Origin: Salinivibrio costicola subsp. costicola ATCC 33508 = LMG 11651
GTDB lineage: Bacteria; Pseudomonadota; Gammaproteobacteria; Enterobacterales; Vibrionaceae
DNA length: 56,453 nt
Direction of reading: 5' to 3'
NCBI GenBank assembly: GCA_000565345.1
Contig: AQOF01000024.1
Location: 1 to 56,453 of the forward strand
In this document: one piece after another, positions 18,817-26,217 of the stretch
Numbering within the stretch: the first letter of the stretch is position 1
Layout of the letters: each line of letters begins with the position of its first letter
Program-made: the position numbers and the translations under genes
The notes under the pieces: model-generated
Told to the model about the DNA's origin: nothing
The model's database searches: none
Seen by the model: the letters and a program-made list of their open reading frames with translations, nothing else

Positions 18817-19058
18817 ATGGGGAGAAGCCGCTACAAAATCACCGAGCCTCACTTACCGCACTTCGTCACCTTGACTGTGCTGCACTGGATCCCGGTATTC
18901 ACGCGCCCGGTCACTGTCAATATCTTGCTCGACTTAAATCATGGACGGCGAGAAATCTGATTCAATACCTTGCTGAGCGCAATGTTAAACAAATTCTGGA
19001 TCAATTGGCGTTTTATAAAAAAGCCCACAAAGGTGACCGCGCTTATCAGTTTTGGCAG
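18817..19058 (+). pseudogene. REP-associated tyrosine transposase (RAYT) relic
   Basis: From ATG 18817 the frame reads MGRSRYKITEPHLPHFVTLT, then VLHWIPVFTRPVTVNILLDL, the typical N-terminus of a RAYT (TnpA_REP). It then stops at 18957. In the neighbouring frame the homology resumes as LKSWTARNLIQYL and ends in AHKGDRAYQFWQE. The HUH motif region and the C-terminus are missing, so this is an internally deleted, frameshifted remnant. It is bracketed by REP copies at 18774-18803 and 19056-19073, and the latter begins right at the end of the relic. Confidence 0.75.
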
Positions 19059-19073
19059 GAGCGTGGGAACGAG
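19056..19073. repeat. Half REP element at the end of the RAYT relic
   Basis: CAGGAGCGTGGGAACGAG, the reverse-oriented half of the REP sequence seen at 16802-16833 and 17143-17172. Confidence 0.6.
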
Positions 19074-19075
19074 AG

Positions 19076-19105
19076 AAAACACCTCGGAAAAAACAGCGTA
19101 TTGAT
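19076..19105 (+). repeat. 30-bp repeat, copy 2 (echo of the amidohydrolase 3' end)
   Basis: Matches 18666-18695 in 28 of 30 bases but is not part of any gene. It lies just after the RAYT relic and half REP. Confidence 0.75.
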
Positions 19106-19109
19106 CACT

Positions 19110-19140
19110 CGTTCCTACTCTCTGGCGTGACAATGCATAA
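19110..19140. repeat. Diverged REP copy
   Basis: CGTTCCTACTCTCTGGCGTG then ACAATGCATAA: a decayed member of the family with the arms no longer fully complementary. The following GGAGTTTGAATCATGG echoes the RAYT 5' flank. Confidence 0.55.
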
Positions 19141-19171
19141 GGAGTTTGAATCATGGCAGCGAGTCATCACC

Positions 19172-19678
19172 TCAGTCTATGGACAATGATTTTTCGATAT
19201 CACAGATGCGTGCCATGAGTACTAAAGGGTCAAACGTTGACTCTTTGAAGCCAAATTTTTTGTAGAACGTTTGCGCACTGGTATCAATGGCATGAACTAA
19301 AATGCCCGCGCCACCAACAGCGTTCATTGCTTGTATTGAGCGAATGATACAATCTTTTAAAAGACCGGCTGCAATGCCTTGACCTTGATAGGCGTTATCC
19401 ACCCCAAGCCTTGCTAAAATCACCATAGGAATCGGGTCAGGGCTATTTCTCCGTAGTGAGCTAAATGCGTGCTCTCTCGATACTGAACCCATGGCAATGG
19501 CATAGTACCCAATCACTTGGTGGGCTGCTGTGTCATTGGCAACATACACTCTCGCGGTTCCGCGCTTTTGGCTCTTTAACGCCTGTTTTCTTAACCATGT
19601 ATCGAGTGCTTCAATACCACATTGAAAGGCATTAATCTGGTGCTCATCAGTCAGTAGTGTGGGGGCACTTATTCCCAA
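19172..19678 (-). CDS. GNAT acetyltransferase toxin of a TacA-TacT-type toxin-antitoxin pair
   Basis: A 168-residue GNAT-fold protein. ALDTWLRKQALKSQKRGTARVYV is the typical N-terminus of TacT/AtaT-like toxins. VILARLGVDNAYQGQGIAAGLL gives the acetyl-CoA-binding Q/R-x-x-G-x-G/A loop (here QGQGIA), and FYKKFGF contains the catalytic Tyr position. Known relatives acetylate aminoacyl-tRNA and block translation. The gene overlaps the antitoxin stop by 10 nt on the same strand, as in other pairs of this type. Confidence 0.88.
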   Translation of the reverse strand: MGISAPTLLTDEHQINAFQCGIEALDTWLRKQALKSQKRGTARVYVANDTAAHQVIGYYAIAMGSVSREHAFSSLRRNSPDPIPMVILARLGVDNAYQGQGIAAGLLKDCIIRSIQAMNAVGGAGILVHAIDTSAQTFYKKFGFKESTFDPLVLMARICDIEKSLSID

Positions 19679-19935
19679 GGCGCTTTCCTATTGAACAGAT
19701 CCTTCACACCTTCAAGCGCTCGCGGCTCTGCACGAAGTTCGTTGTCGAAAGCTTCAAACGCCTTTGCTTCAAGGACAAAATCCCGTTGTTCGGCCAGTAT
19801 GCTATGCGCTTCATTAAGCGCTGCTTGCTGAATGAATACGGTTCTATCGACTTTTTTCAAACTTGCCGCAGCATCGATAATGTCTCTTACCGATGGCTGT
19901 ACCCGCATGTTGATTGGCGCTGTTTTTGTAGCCAT
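19669..19935 (-). CDS. DUF1778 antitoxin (TacA-like)
   Basis: An 88-residue protein: N-terminal ribbon-helix-helix (TKTAPINMRVQPSVRDIIDAAA, about residues 3-24) followed by a C-terminal toxin-neutralising segment (RALEGVKDLFNRKAPW). It heads the two-gene operon and should repress it together with the toxin through palindromic sites just upstream. Confidence 0.88.
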   Translation of the reverse strand: MATKTAPINMRVQPSVRDIIDAAASLKKVDRTVFIQQAALNEAHSILAEQRDFVLEAKAFEAFDNELRAEPRALEGVKDLFNRKAPWE

Positions 19936-19946
19936 AACACCATCCT

Positions 19947-20002
19947 GTGTATCTATTTAATATACACTCTAAATGGTTTTTGTATATAGTCAATAGATAT
20001 AC
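19947..20002. promoter_or_regulatory. Candidate TacA operators: two AT-rich palindromes
   Basis: GTGTAT (19947-19952) pairs with ATACAC (19962-19967), and GTATAT (19982-19987) pairs with ATATAC (19997-20002). The two sites are 35 bp apart (start to start) and cover the region just 5' of the antitoxin, where ribbon-helix-helix antitoxins bind. Promoter position is inferred. Confidence 0.5.
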
Positions 20003-20038
20003 GTTGTCATTTACGGATAAGCCGCAATATTCTCCGAG

Positions 20039-20065
20039 CTCCTTTACTGCTAGGCTAGATCTTTT
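20039..20065 (+). repeat. 27-bp perfect direct repeat, right copy
   Basis: Identical to 18743-18769. It marks the right side of the segment carrying the RAYT relic and the TA pair, about 95 bp before the TonB2 operon. Confidence 0.85.
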
Positions 20066-20086
20066 CCGCCAAACTCGGTACATTAC

Positions 20087-20112
20087 ACGCAAATAGAAAC
20101 TATTCTCACTTT
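20087..20112. promoter_or_regulatory. Candidate Fur box upstream of the TonB2 operon
   Basis: AAATAGAAACTATTCTCACT resembles the AT-rich Fur-site pattern of vibrios (AATGATAATNATTCTCATT type). It lies about 50 bp before the first gene of an iron-uptake energising operon, which supports the call. The match is partial. Confidence 0.4.
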
Positions 20113-20158
20113 TGTTTGGGGCGAAAGCCTGTCATTAAGCATGTTTGCAGATATCACC

Positions 20159-20934
20159 ATGATAAAATCGTCTTCTTTTCGCCTTGCTTGGGGAGTGGCC
20201 GCTTGTTTGGCCCTGACGCCCGTTGCCAGTGCGGATCAGCTCGAACAGGCGCAAGCCATCGAGGGTAACACCACCCAAGAAGCGGCTCAGTCGCAATCTC
20301 GTATTAACCTCCGCGCGGACAGCAGTTTAGCCATGCGCCAAGAAATTGAACAAATCCAGGCGCAAATCAGTAACCTCGAAATCTACCGCGATCACTTACA
20401 AAACTTAGTCAGCAACCAACAGGCAGAAGCACAAAGCCTGCGCGATCAAATCACCGAGATCAAAGAGACGCGTCAAGGCATTGTGCCGTTGATGTATCGC
20501 ATGCTCGGCGGGCTTGAGCAGTGGCTTGCTAACGACATTCCGCTCAAAGCCGATCAACGCCAAGCACGTGTTGAAAAACTGAAGGCGATGATGGGCCGCG
20601 CCGATGTGGCGGACTCAGAAAAATTCCGTCGTATTCTTGAGGCATATCAGATAGAGCGTGATTACGGCAGCAAACTCGATGCCTACCAAGATACCATTGC
20701 GCTTAACGGTCGCGATCATCAAGTGGATGTCTTGCACCTGGGCCGTGTGTCGCTGGTGGCGCGTCGCCTCGATGGTCAGCAGCATTGGGTGTGGAGCACT
20801 CGTGATGAAACCTGGGTCGAGCTAGATGCTAGCGCCGGTGAAGCGGTGGATAAGGCCTTTGCGGTGGCACAAAAACAAGTGCCCCGTCGTTGTTATCTTT
20901 GCCATTAAGTGCCAACCAAGGGGTGAAATCATGA
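20159..20934 (+). CDS. DUF3450 periplasmic coiled-coil protein of the TonB2 operon (frameshift at the end)
   Basis: Periplasmic protein with a signal peptide (FRLAWGVAACLALTPVASA). A long coiled coil (MRQEIEQIQAQISNLEIYRD onward, about 65-120) is followed by a C-terminal DUF3450 domain. It corresponds to the first gene of the Vibrio TonB2 cluster. A one-base loss near 20881 diverts the last residues. Corrected, the frame ends LPLSANQGVKS with a stop at 20932-20934 that overlaps the next ATG (ATGA). Start ATG 20159 is chosen over the upstream in-frame ATG because it directly precedes the signal peptide. Confidence 0.82.
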
Positions 20935-22278
20935 GTTGGAAAACCCTGATTGCCGCCGCCTGTTTGATCGCGGTTGCCCCTTTGACTCACGCCGATGATT
21001 TGGTCGGACAAACCGAGCAAGCTCAGCAGCAGGCACGTGAGCACAACCAAGCGCGTGAAGCACAATTTGCGATGACGGAACGTGAGCTGCGCCAAAAGCG
21101 TGATCAGCTCAAGGCAACTCGGAATGCGCTGGAGACGGAAACCGAAAAACTCAGTGATACTTTTAGTGACAACGAGCAGCAATTGGCGTCGTTGGAAGAC
21201 AAACTTCGCTTAGAGTCGGGCAGTTTAGGTGAGCTATTTGGCGTGGTGCGCCAAGCGAGTAAAACTATTCAAACCGATGGCGTTTCTAGCTATGTGGCGA
21301 TCACTCAGCCGGCATTTAATCAAACTGTCTCGGATATTGTCGCGGCCGATACATTGCCATCACTCAAGCAGCTCAATGCCCTATGGCAAGGGATGCTGAC
21401 CCAAATGCAAACCAGCGGTGAGCTGCAAACCGTGTCGTTACCGGTGGTAAATGCGCAAGGTGTGGCATCGGAGCAAGCGGTGGTGCGTGTGGGCAACGTC
21501 GGCTTAGTGAATGATCAAGGTTACCTAAATTGGCAAACCGATCGCCAAGTCGCCGTGCCGTATCGTGCTCAACCGGACAATACGTTAACCACGTCAACCC
21601 TTGAGCAAGCGGTGTCTTCAGTGGGTGAGACGGTACTGATTGATCCGGCCCGTGGCACGTTGCTCGGCCAGCTAGAAAACGCGCCGAGCCTGGGCGATCG
21701 CTTCGCACAAGGCGGCTTTGTTGCCAAAGTGATTGCCACCTTGTTGGCCGTCGGCTTGCTCATTGCGCTATACCGCGGGGCAGTGTTGCTGTCGATTCAT
21801 GCCAAAATGCATCGCCAATTGAAGCACCCAGACACCCCCGAAGATAACCCGCTTGGCCGTGTGCTTAAGGTCTATCACGATGCGCCCCAGCGTGATGTCG
21901 AATCGCTCGAGTTACGCTTACTTGAAGCGGTGGTCGATGAGCAGCACGGCTGTGAAAAAGGCCTGTCGATGCTCAAACTCTTGGCGGCGCTTGCCCTATG
22001 CTAGGCCTGTTGGGGACGGTGACAGGGATGATCGAAACCTTCCAGGTGATCACCCAGTTTGGTAATGGTGATCCGAAAGTCATGGCCGATGGGATCTCAA
22101 TGGCCTGGTGACCACGGTATTGGGTCTGATTGCGGCGATTCCCTTGCTGTTGGCGCATAATATTCTCAGCGGGCAGGCGGACCATATTCGCGGCATGCTC
22201 GAAAAACAAAGCATTAGTTTAGTCGCCGAGCAAGCGGAAACCACAGACAATCAGGCGGCAATCGGACCAACGGCATGA
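20931..22278 (+). CDS. ttpC: TtpC-like TolQ/ExbB-family protein with periplasmic coiled coil (two frameshifts)
   Basis: An inner-membrane protein needed with ExbB2-ExbD2-TonB2 in vibrios. Signal sequence MSWKTLIAAACLIAVAPLTHA, then a periplasmic coiled coil (about 30-95) and a globular part. A TM segment (VIATLLAVGLLIALYRGAV) leads to the MotA/TolQ/ExbB domain (MLGLLGTVTGMI and VTTVLGLIAAIPLLLAHN). One base is missing near 21993 and another near 22105 (GCC-TGG where GCC-CTG is expected). With both restored the protein is about 449 residues and its stop overlaps exbB2 (ATGA, 22275-22278). Confidence 0.85.
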
Positions 22279-22823
22279 TAGACGTCGAGTTATTCTCACA
22301 GCTGAATCAGCAAGACTTGGGGAACACCTTGCGCCACTTTATGGCGGAAGGTGGCCCGGTGTTGTGGTGGCTCGGGGCGGTCGTGTTTGTGTGTTGGTTG
22401 CTGGTGATTGAACGGCTGTTGTATTTGTTCTCTCGCTTTCCCGCACAGCGTGATGCATGGGTGCGTGCTTGGCAGGCGCGCGCCGATCAGCGTTCTTGGT
22501 ATGCCCGAGCCATTCGTCAAGGGGTCTTGTTTCAAGCCCAGCAAGAGTTGGGGCGCTATTTAGGATTTATTAAAGCCTTGGTGGCGATTTGTCCGATGCT
22601 CGGATTGCTTGGCACGGTGACCGGTATGATCTCTGTGTTTGATGTGATGGCAAGTCAAGGCACTAGCGACCCACGTTTGATGGCATCAGGGATCTCCATG
22701 GCAACCTTACCCACCATGGCGGGAATGGTGGCGGCCTTAGCTGGGATGTTTGCCCATGCTCGTTTAGTTAAAGCCTGTCAGCGCCGCGAAATTGCGCTCG
22801 AGCAGGCGCTTCGGAGTCAGTAA
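22275..22823 (+). CDS. exbB2: ExbB2, TolQ/ExbB-family proton channel subunit
   Basis: A 182-residue inner-membrane protein with three TM segments: VLWWLGAVVFVCWLLVIERL, the CPMLGLLGTVTGMISVFDVM region, and MATLPTMAGMVAALAGMFAH. The short ExbB2 form lacks the cytoplasmic extension of enteric ExbB. With ExbD2 it forms the proton-driven stator for TonB2. It overlaps its neighbours by 4 nt and 1 nt, indicating coupled translation. Confidence 0.92.
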   Translation: MIDVELFSQLNQQDLGNTLRHFMAEGGPVLWWLGAVVFVCWLLVIERLLYLFSRFPAQRDAWVRAWQARADQRSWYARAIRQGVLFQAQQELGRYLGFIKALVAICPMLGLLGTVTGMISVFDVMASQGTSDPRLMASGISMATLPTMAGMVAALAGMFAHARLVKACQRREIALEQALRSQ

Positions 22824-23230
22824 TGCGATTGATTCGAGCCCAAAAACAGCGCGAAGAAGCGCAAGTTGATTTAACCTCCATGTTGGACATTGTGTTCATC
22901 ATGTTGATCTTTTTTATTGTCACCAGCTCATTTGTGCGCGAGTCAGGCGTTGAAGTGAACCGTCCAGAAGCGAGTCACGCCACCAGCCAGAAAGAGGCCG
23001 GTATATTTATTGCGGTGACGGCCTCTAACGAGATCTATATCGATAAACGTCTCGTGGATGTTGAGCGTGTTGAAGCCACGCTAGAGCACTTATTGCTGGA
23101 TAAACCGGATGCGTCTTTGGTGATTCAGGCTGATGAACTGGCGTATAATGGCACGGTCGTCAAGGTGATGGATGCGGCAAAAGGGGCGGGTATTGGTAGT
23201 ATTGCGTTGGCAACGGAGTCACCGCAATGA
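22823..23230 (+). CDS. exbD2: ExbD2, biopolymer transport protein
   Basis: A 135-residue single-TM protein. VDLTSMLDIVFIMLIFFIVT holds the essential membrane Asp of ExbD/TolR proteins. The periplasmic domain ends with a typical VMDAAKGAGIGSIALAT. The ATG overlaps the exbB2 stop (TAATG), and the end overlaps tonB2. Confidence 0.93.
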   Translation: MRLIRAQKQREEAQVDLTSMLDIVFIMLIFFIVTSSFVRESGVEVNRPEASHATSQKEAGIFIAVTASNEIYIDKRLVDVERVEATLEHLLLDKPDASLVIQADELAYNGTVVKVMDAAKGAGIGSIALATESPQ

Positions 23231-23858
23231 AGCGATGGTTGATTTCAATGCCGGTGGCGTTGGTGTTTACTTTAGGGCTTTTTATGTTGATGGCATTGAT
23301 GGTAGGCCATAGCAGTCAACGTCCGCAGGAAACATCGTCGTCAACGCGCATCGATATTTTTATGCAAGAGCCGGATACCAAGGTGCAGCGTCGCCAGCGG
23401 ACTGTGCCAGAGCGGCCTAAACCGCCCGAAGTGCCTGACACACCCACGCCGGTGACGCAGACGCAATCGCAGTCTACCTCATCACCACAGCCTGATATGC
23501 CTAATTTGGATCTGCAAAGTGGGATCCAAGGGGTGATGGTACAAGCGCCTTCATTGGGTGAGCTAAATCTGAATACCGGCCCCAATAACCAACAAGCGAT
23601 GCCATTGTTCCGGGTGGAGCCCAATTACCCGCCGCGTGCGATGCGCCGAAACTTAGAAGGCTATGTGGTGGTGCGTTTTACCATTGCTCCATCGGGTCGC
23701 CCGCAAGATTTAACAGTGTTGATGCCAATCCACCGCGTGTGTTTGAACGTGAGGCATTACGTGCCCTACGGAAGTGGAAATACGAGCCGAGAGTGGTCGA
23801 CGGTAATGCGGTGGCGCAACCCGGGCAACAGGTCAAATTGGAGTTTAATTTACGCTGA
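23227..23858 (+). CDS. tonB2: TonB2 energy transducer (frameshifted)
   Basis: An N-terminal membrane anchor (LISMPVALVFTLGLFMLMALMV) is followed by a Pro-rich periplasmic linker (VPERPKPPEVPDTPTPVTQ). The C-terminal TonB domain begins with MPLFRVEPNYPPRAMRRNLEGYV. The frame breaks at 23716-23717. The corrected frame reads VDANPPRVFEREALRALRKW and KYEPRVVDG, the standard TonB end, to a TGA at 23856-23858 that overlaps the TPR gene. About 210 residues, short as usual for TonB2. It links the proton motive force to outer-membrane siderophore receptors. Confidence 0.88.
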
Positions 23859-25030
23859 TGTGGAAAAGACTATTTATTGGCGCGTTGCTATTGATGTCGG
23901 TGCCTGCTGCCGCGCAGCTTTCGCCATCGGTGGCACGCGCGATTGAAAAAGCACAAACCCTTGAGCAAGATGCAAAACTGGGTGAAGCCATTGCGCTGCT
24001 CGATAATTTGAGTGTCAGTCGGGCGTATGACAAAGCGTTTGTGGATCGCTCATTAGGGGTGTTTTATTGGCAATATGGCAATAATGACCAAGCCATTGTG
24101 CATATTCAGCGTGCGGTGGACAGTGAGCAGCTGCAAGATGCACAAGCGTGGCAAACCAAGCGCATGTTAGCCGATTTATTGCTGATCGATGGCCAGTATG
24201 CGTCGGCGCTGCAATATTACTACCCGTTGGCTCGCGCGATCCCCAAAGAAAAGGCGGATCAAAGTGAAGATGTGTGGCTGCGCATTATGCAGGCACATTA
24301 TCAGCGTGAACAGTGGAGCCAGGTATTAAAGGCGTATCCCGATTATCAAGATGTGGTCACAAGCACTGCCAGTGTATCGGCCTTATCACTTAAATTAGGG
24401 GCTCAGCTTCAGCTTGAGCAATGGCGTGGTGCCACACCGACGCTGAAAGCGTTGATTAAGCGTGAGCCTGACAATAAGCAGTGGTGGCGGCAACTGGCCG
24501 GAAACTATGTGCGATTGCAACAGCCAAAAGAGGCAATTAGCACTTACTTACTGGCGCAGCGCCAAGGTATTACCCTTGAGCCAAGCGAACAGCGTACGGT
24601 TGCCCAGCTCTATGCCAATGAGGGCGTACCAGAGCGTGCGGCGCAATGGCTAAAACGTTTACCCGCCTCAGAGCAAGATGCGCAAACGCTGGCGCAACAG
24701 GCAAGCCTTTGGCAGCAGGCTCGGGAATGGCCACAAGCGATCGGGGCATGGAAACAGGCGGTGAAAAAAGACAGCCAATACCACTGGCAACTCGCGTTAA
24801 TGCAGATCCAGCAAGGTGAGTATCAGCAAGCGCTTACTTCGCTTGAGCATGCTGATAAAGGCGCTTCGGACAAAGATATTGCGTTGGCTAAAGTCCAAGC
24901 TCACTACAAACTGAAGCAGTATGAGCAGGCACTGAAACAAGCGCGTCTTGCCAAACAGATTGCGCCGGATGATGCAGTAGAAAGCTGGCTGACCTTTTTG
25001 AAAAAGCGTCAACAAATGCAGAAGAGCTAA
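23858..25030 (+). CDS. TPR-repeat protein, last gene of the TonB2 operon
   Basis: A 390-residue exported protein with the signal peptide MWKRLFIGALLLMSVPAAAQ and several tetratricopeptide-like helical repeats (for example NDQAIVHIQRAVDSEQLQDA and the YKLKQYEQALKQARLAKQIA region). It is encoded in the same place in the Vibrio TonB2 cluster. Its probable role is periplasmic scaffolding for the TonB2 complex (inference). The ATG overlaps the tonB2 stop. Confidence 0.85.
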   Translation: MWKRLFIGALLLMSVPAAAQLSPSVARAIEKAQTLEQDAKLGEAIALLDNLSVSRAYDKAFVDRSLGVFYWQYGNNDQAIVHIQRAVDSEQLQDAQAWQTKRMLADLLLIDGQYASALQYYYPLARAIPKEKADQSEDVWLRIMQAHYQREQWSQVLKAYPDYQDVVTSTASVSALSLKLGAQLQLEQWRGATPTLKALIKREPDNKQWWRQLAGNYVRLQQPKEAISTYLLAQRQGITLEPSEQRTVAQLYANEGVPERAAQWLKRLPASEQDAQTLAQQASLWQQAREWPQAIGAWKQAVKKDSQYHWQLALMQIQQGEYQQALTSLEHADKGASDKDIALAKVQAHYKLKQYEQALKQARLAKQIAPDDAVESWLTFLKKRQQMQKS

Positions 25031-25045
25031 CAAAAACTAACTAAC

Positions 25046-25089
25046 AAAAAGCCCCAGCCAGGCAGTATGCCAAATGGCTGGGGCTTTTT
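25046..25089. terminator. Strong terminator after the TonB2 operon
   Basis: A 15-bp perfect stem (25046-25060 with 25075-25089), AAAAAGCCCCAGCCA pairing with its complement and ending in T5. It can serve both strands. Confidence 0.9.
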
Positions 25090-25130
25090 GGTTTTGTGTC
25101 GATATACGGGCTATTCCCGAATCATAGACA

Positions 25131-25157
25131 CAAAAAAAGGACGCCTAGGCGCCCTTT
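25131..25157 (-). terminator. Terminator of the first cold-shock gene
   Basis: On the minus strand AGGGCGCC-TA-GGCGTCCT is followed by a run of seven T. Confidence 0.8.
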
Positions 25158-25176
25158 ATCAATCAGACTCGGTTTC

Positions 25177-25389
25177 TTATGCTACAGAAACGTCAGACGC
25201 CTGTGGGCCTTTTTGGCCTTGCTCAACGGTGAAGTTCACACGTTGGCCTTCAGTTAGGGTTTTGAAACCGTCACCAACGATAGCACGGAAGTGTACAAAC
25301 ACGTCCTTTTCACCGTTGTCACGAGTAATGAAACCGAAACCTTTCTCTTCGTTAAACCACTTTACGATACCAGTTGCTTGATTAGACAT
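25177..25389 (-). CDS. Cold-shock protein (CspA family), copy 1
   Basis: A 70-residue OB-fold nucleic-acid chaperone starting [23 protein letters not shown]1 (KGFGFIT) and RNP2 (DVFVHF) are intact. The start is ATG 25389; an in-frame ATG six bases upstream is less well placed relative to AGAGAGA. It differs from copy 2 at only a few positions. It has its own long conserved leader and terminator. Confidence 0.95.
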   Translation of the reverse strand: MSNQATGIVKWFNEEKGFGFITRDNGEKDVFVHFRAIVGDGFKTLTEGQRVNFTVEQGQKGPQASDVSVA

Positions 25390-25575
25390 AATCATTCTCT
25401 CTTAAATTACTAAAAATAGGATAGCTTTGAACGGAGTCGATGACATGTCTAGAAGCGAAAGTAGGTAACGTTAGAAACTCTATAATATTGATAATAGCGC
25501 AGCTTATGTTGACTTTTACTTGATGAATCATTGACGCTCCGTGTTCCAGAGCTGACACCACAATACAGCAATCCA
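25390..25575 (-). promoter_or_regulatory. Long conserved leader/promoter of cold-shock gene 1
   Basis: About 185 nt upstream of the gene are nearly identical to the matching stretch before copy 2 (25940-26125). Such conservation outside the coding region fits a structured cspA-type 5' UTR that acts as a thermosensor, plus its promoter. Exact transcript start not determined. The remaining 25576-25680 is unannotated spacer. Confidence 0.6.
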
Positions 25576-25680
25576 CCACATGTAAAGCCTTTATGATATT
25601 TAATTTTCAGGTGCTCTATGTTTGCGGGGAAAACAAAGCGATTTTTGCTTGTGATTCGGTAGGATAGCCAAATTGAGATG

Positions 25681-25710
25681 AAAAAAAAGGACGCCTAAGC
25701 GCCCCTTATC
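25681..25710 (-). terminator. Terminator of the second cold-shock gene
   Basis: A minus-strand GC hairpin (GGGGCGCTTAGGCGTCC) followed by eight T. Confidence 0.7.
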
Positions 25711-25726
25711 AATCAGGTCTGATTTC

Positions 25727-25939
25727 TTATGCGACAGAAACTTCAGAAGCCTGTGGGCCTTTTTGGCCTTGTTCAACGGTAAAGTCAACCTGTTGACCTT
25801 CAGTCAGGGTCTTAAAGCCTTCACCAACGATAGCGCGGAAGTGAACAAACACGTCCTTTTCGCCATTTTCGCGGGTAATAAAGCCAAAGCCTTTTTCTTC
25901 GTTAAACCATTTGACGATACCAGTTGCTTGATTAGACAT
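25727..25939 (-). CDS. Cold-shock protein (CspA family), copy 2
   Basis: A 70-residue paralogue of the neighbouring gene, with identical RNP1 and RNP2 motifs. It lies exactly 550 bp from copy 1, start to start. Substitutions are few and conservative (for example D/E and N/D in the second half). The pair arose by tandem duplication of gene plus leader plus terminator. Confidence 0.95.
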   Translation of the reverse strand: MSNQATGIVKWFNEEKGFGFITRENGEKDVFVHFRAIVGEGFKTLTEGQQVDFTVEQGQKGPQASEVSVA

Positions 25940-26125
25940 AATCATTCTCTCTTAAATTACAAAAATTAGGATAGCTTTGAACGGAGTCGATGACATGTCT
26001 AGAAGCGAAAGCGGGTAACGTTAGAAACTCTATAATACAGATAATAGTGCAGCTTATGTTGCCTTTTACTTGATGAATCATTGACGCTCCGTGTTCCAGA
26101 GCTGTGACCACCGTACAGCAATCTG
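25940..26125 (-). promoter_or_regulatory. Long conserved leader/promoter of cold-shock gene 2
   Basis: Matches 25390-25575 with few changes, including GGAGTCGATGACATGTCTAG and TTGATGAATCATTGACGCTC (both as read on the plus strand). Proposed cspA-type thermosensing 5' UTR and promoter. Confidence 0.6.
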
Positions 26126-26156
26126 TTCACTTGTAAAGCGATGATGTTCATTTGGA

Positions 26157-26189
26157 CAAAAAAAGGCCAGTCATCGTTGACTGGCCTTA
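26157..26189 (-). terminator. Terminator of tktA
   Basis: AAGGCCAGTCA (26163-26173) pairs with TGACTGGCCTT (26178-26188) around a 4-nt loop. On the minus strand it ends in T7. Confidence 0.9.
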
Positions 26190-26217
26190 GCAGGGTTAAC
26201 GTGCAATCAGTGTGCTG

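Noticed and set aside
18743-20065. Integrase-type genomic island with att sites
   Set aside because: The 27-bp repeats are att-like, but there is no integrase and no tRNA gene. I kept it as a flanking-repeat observation only.
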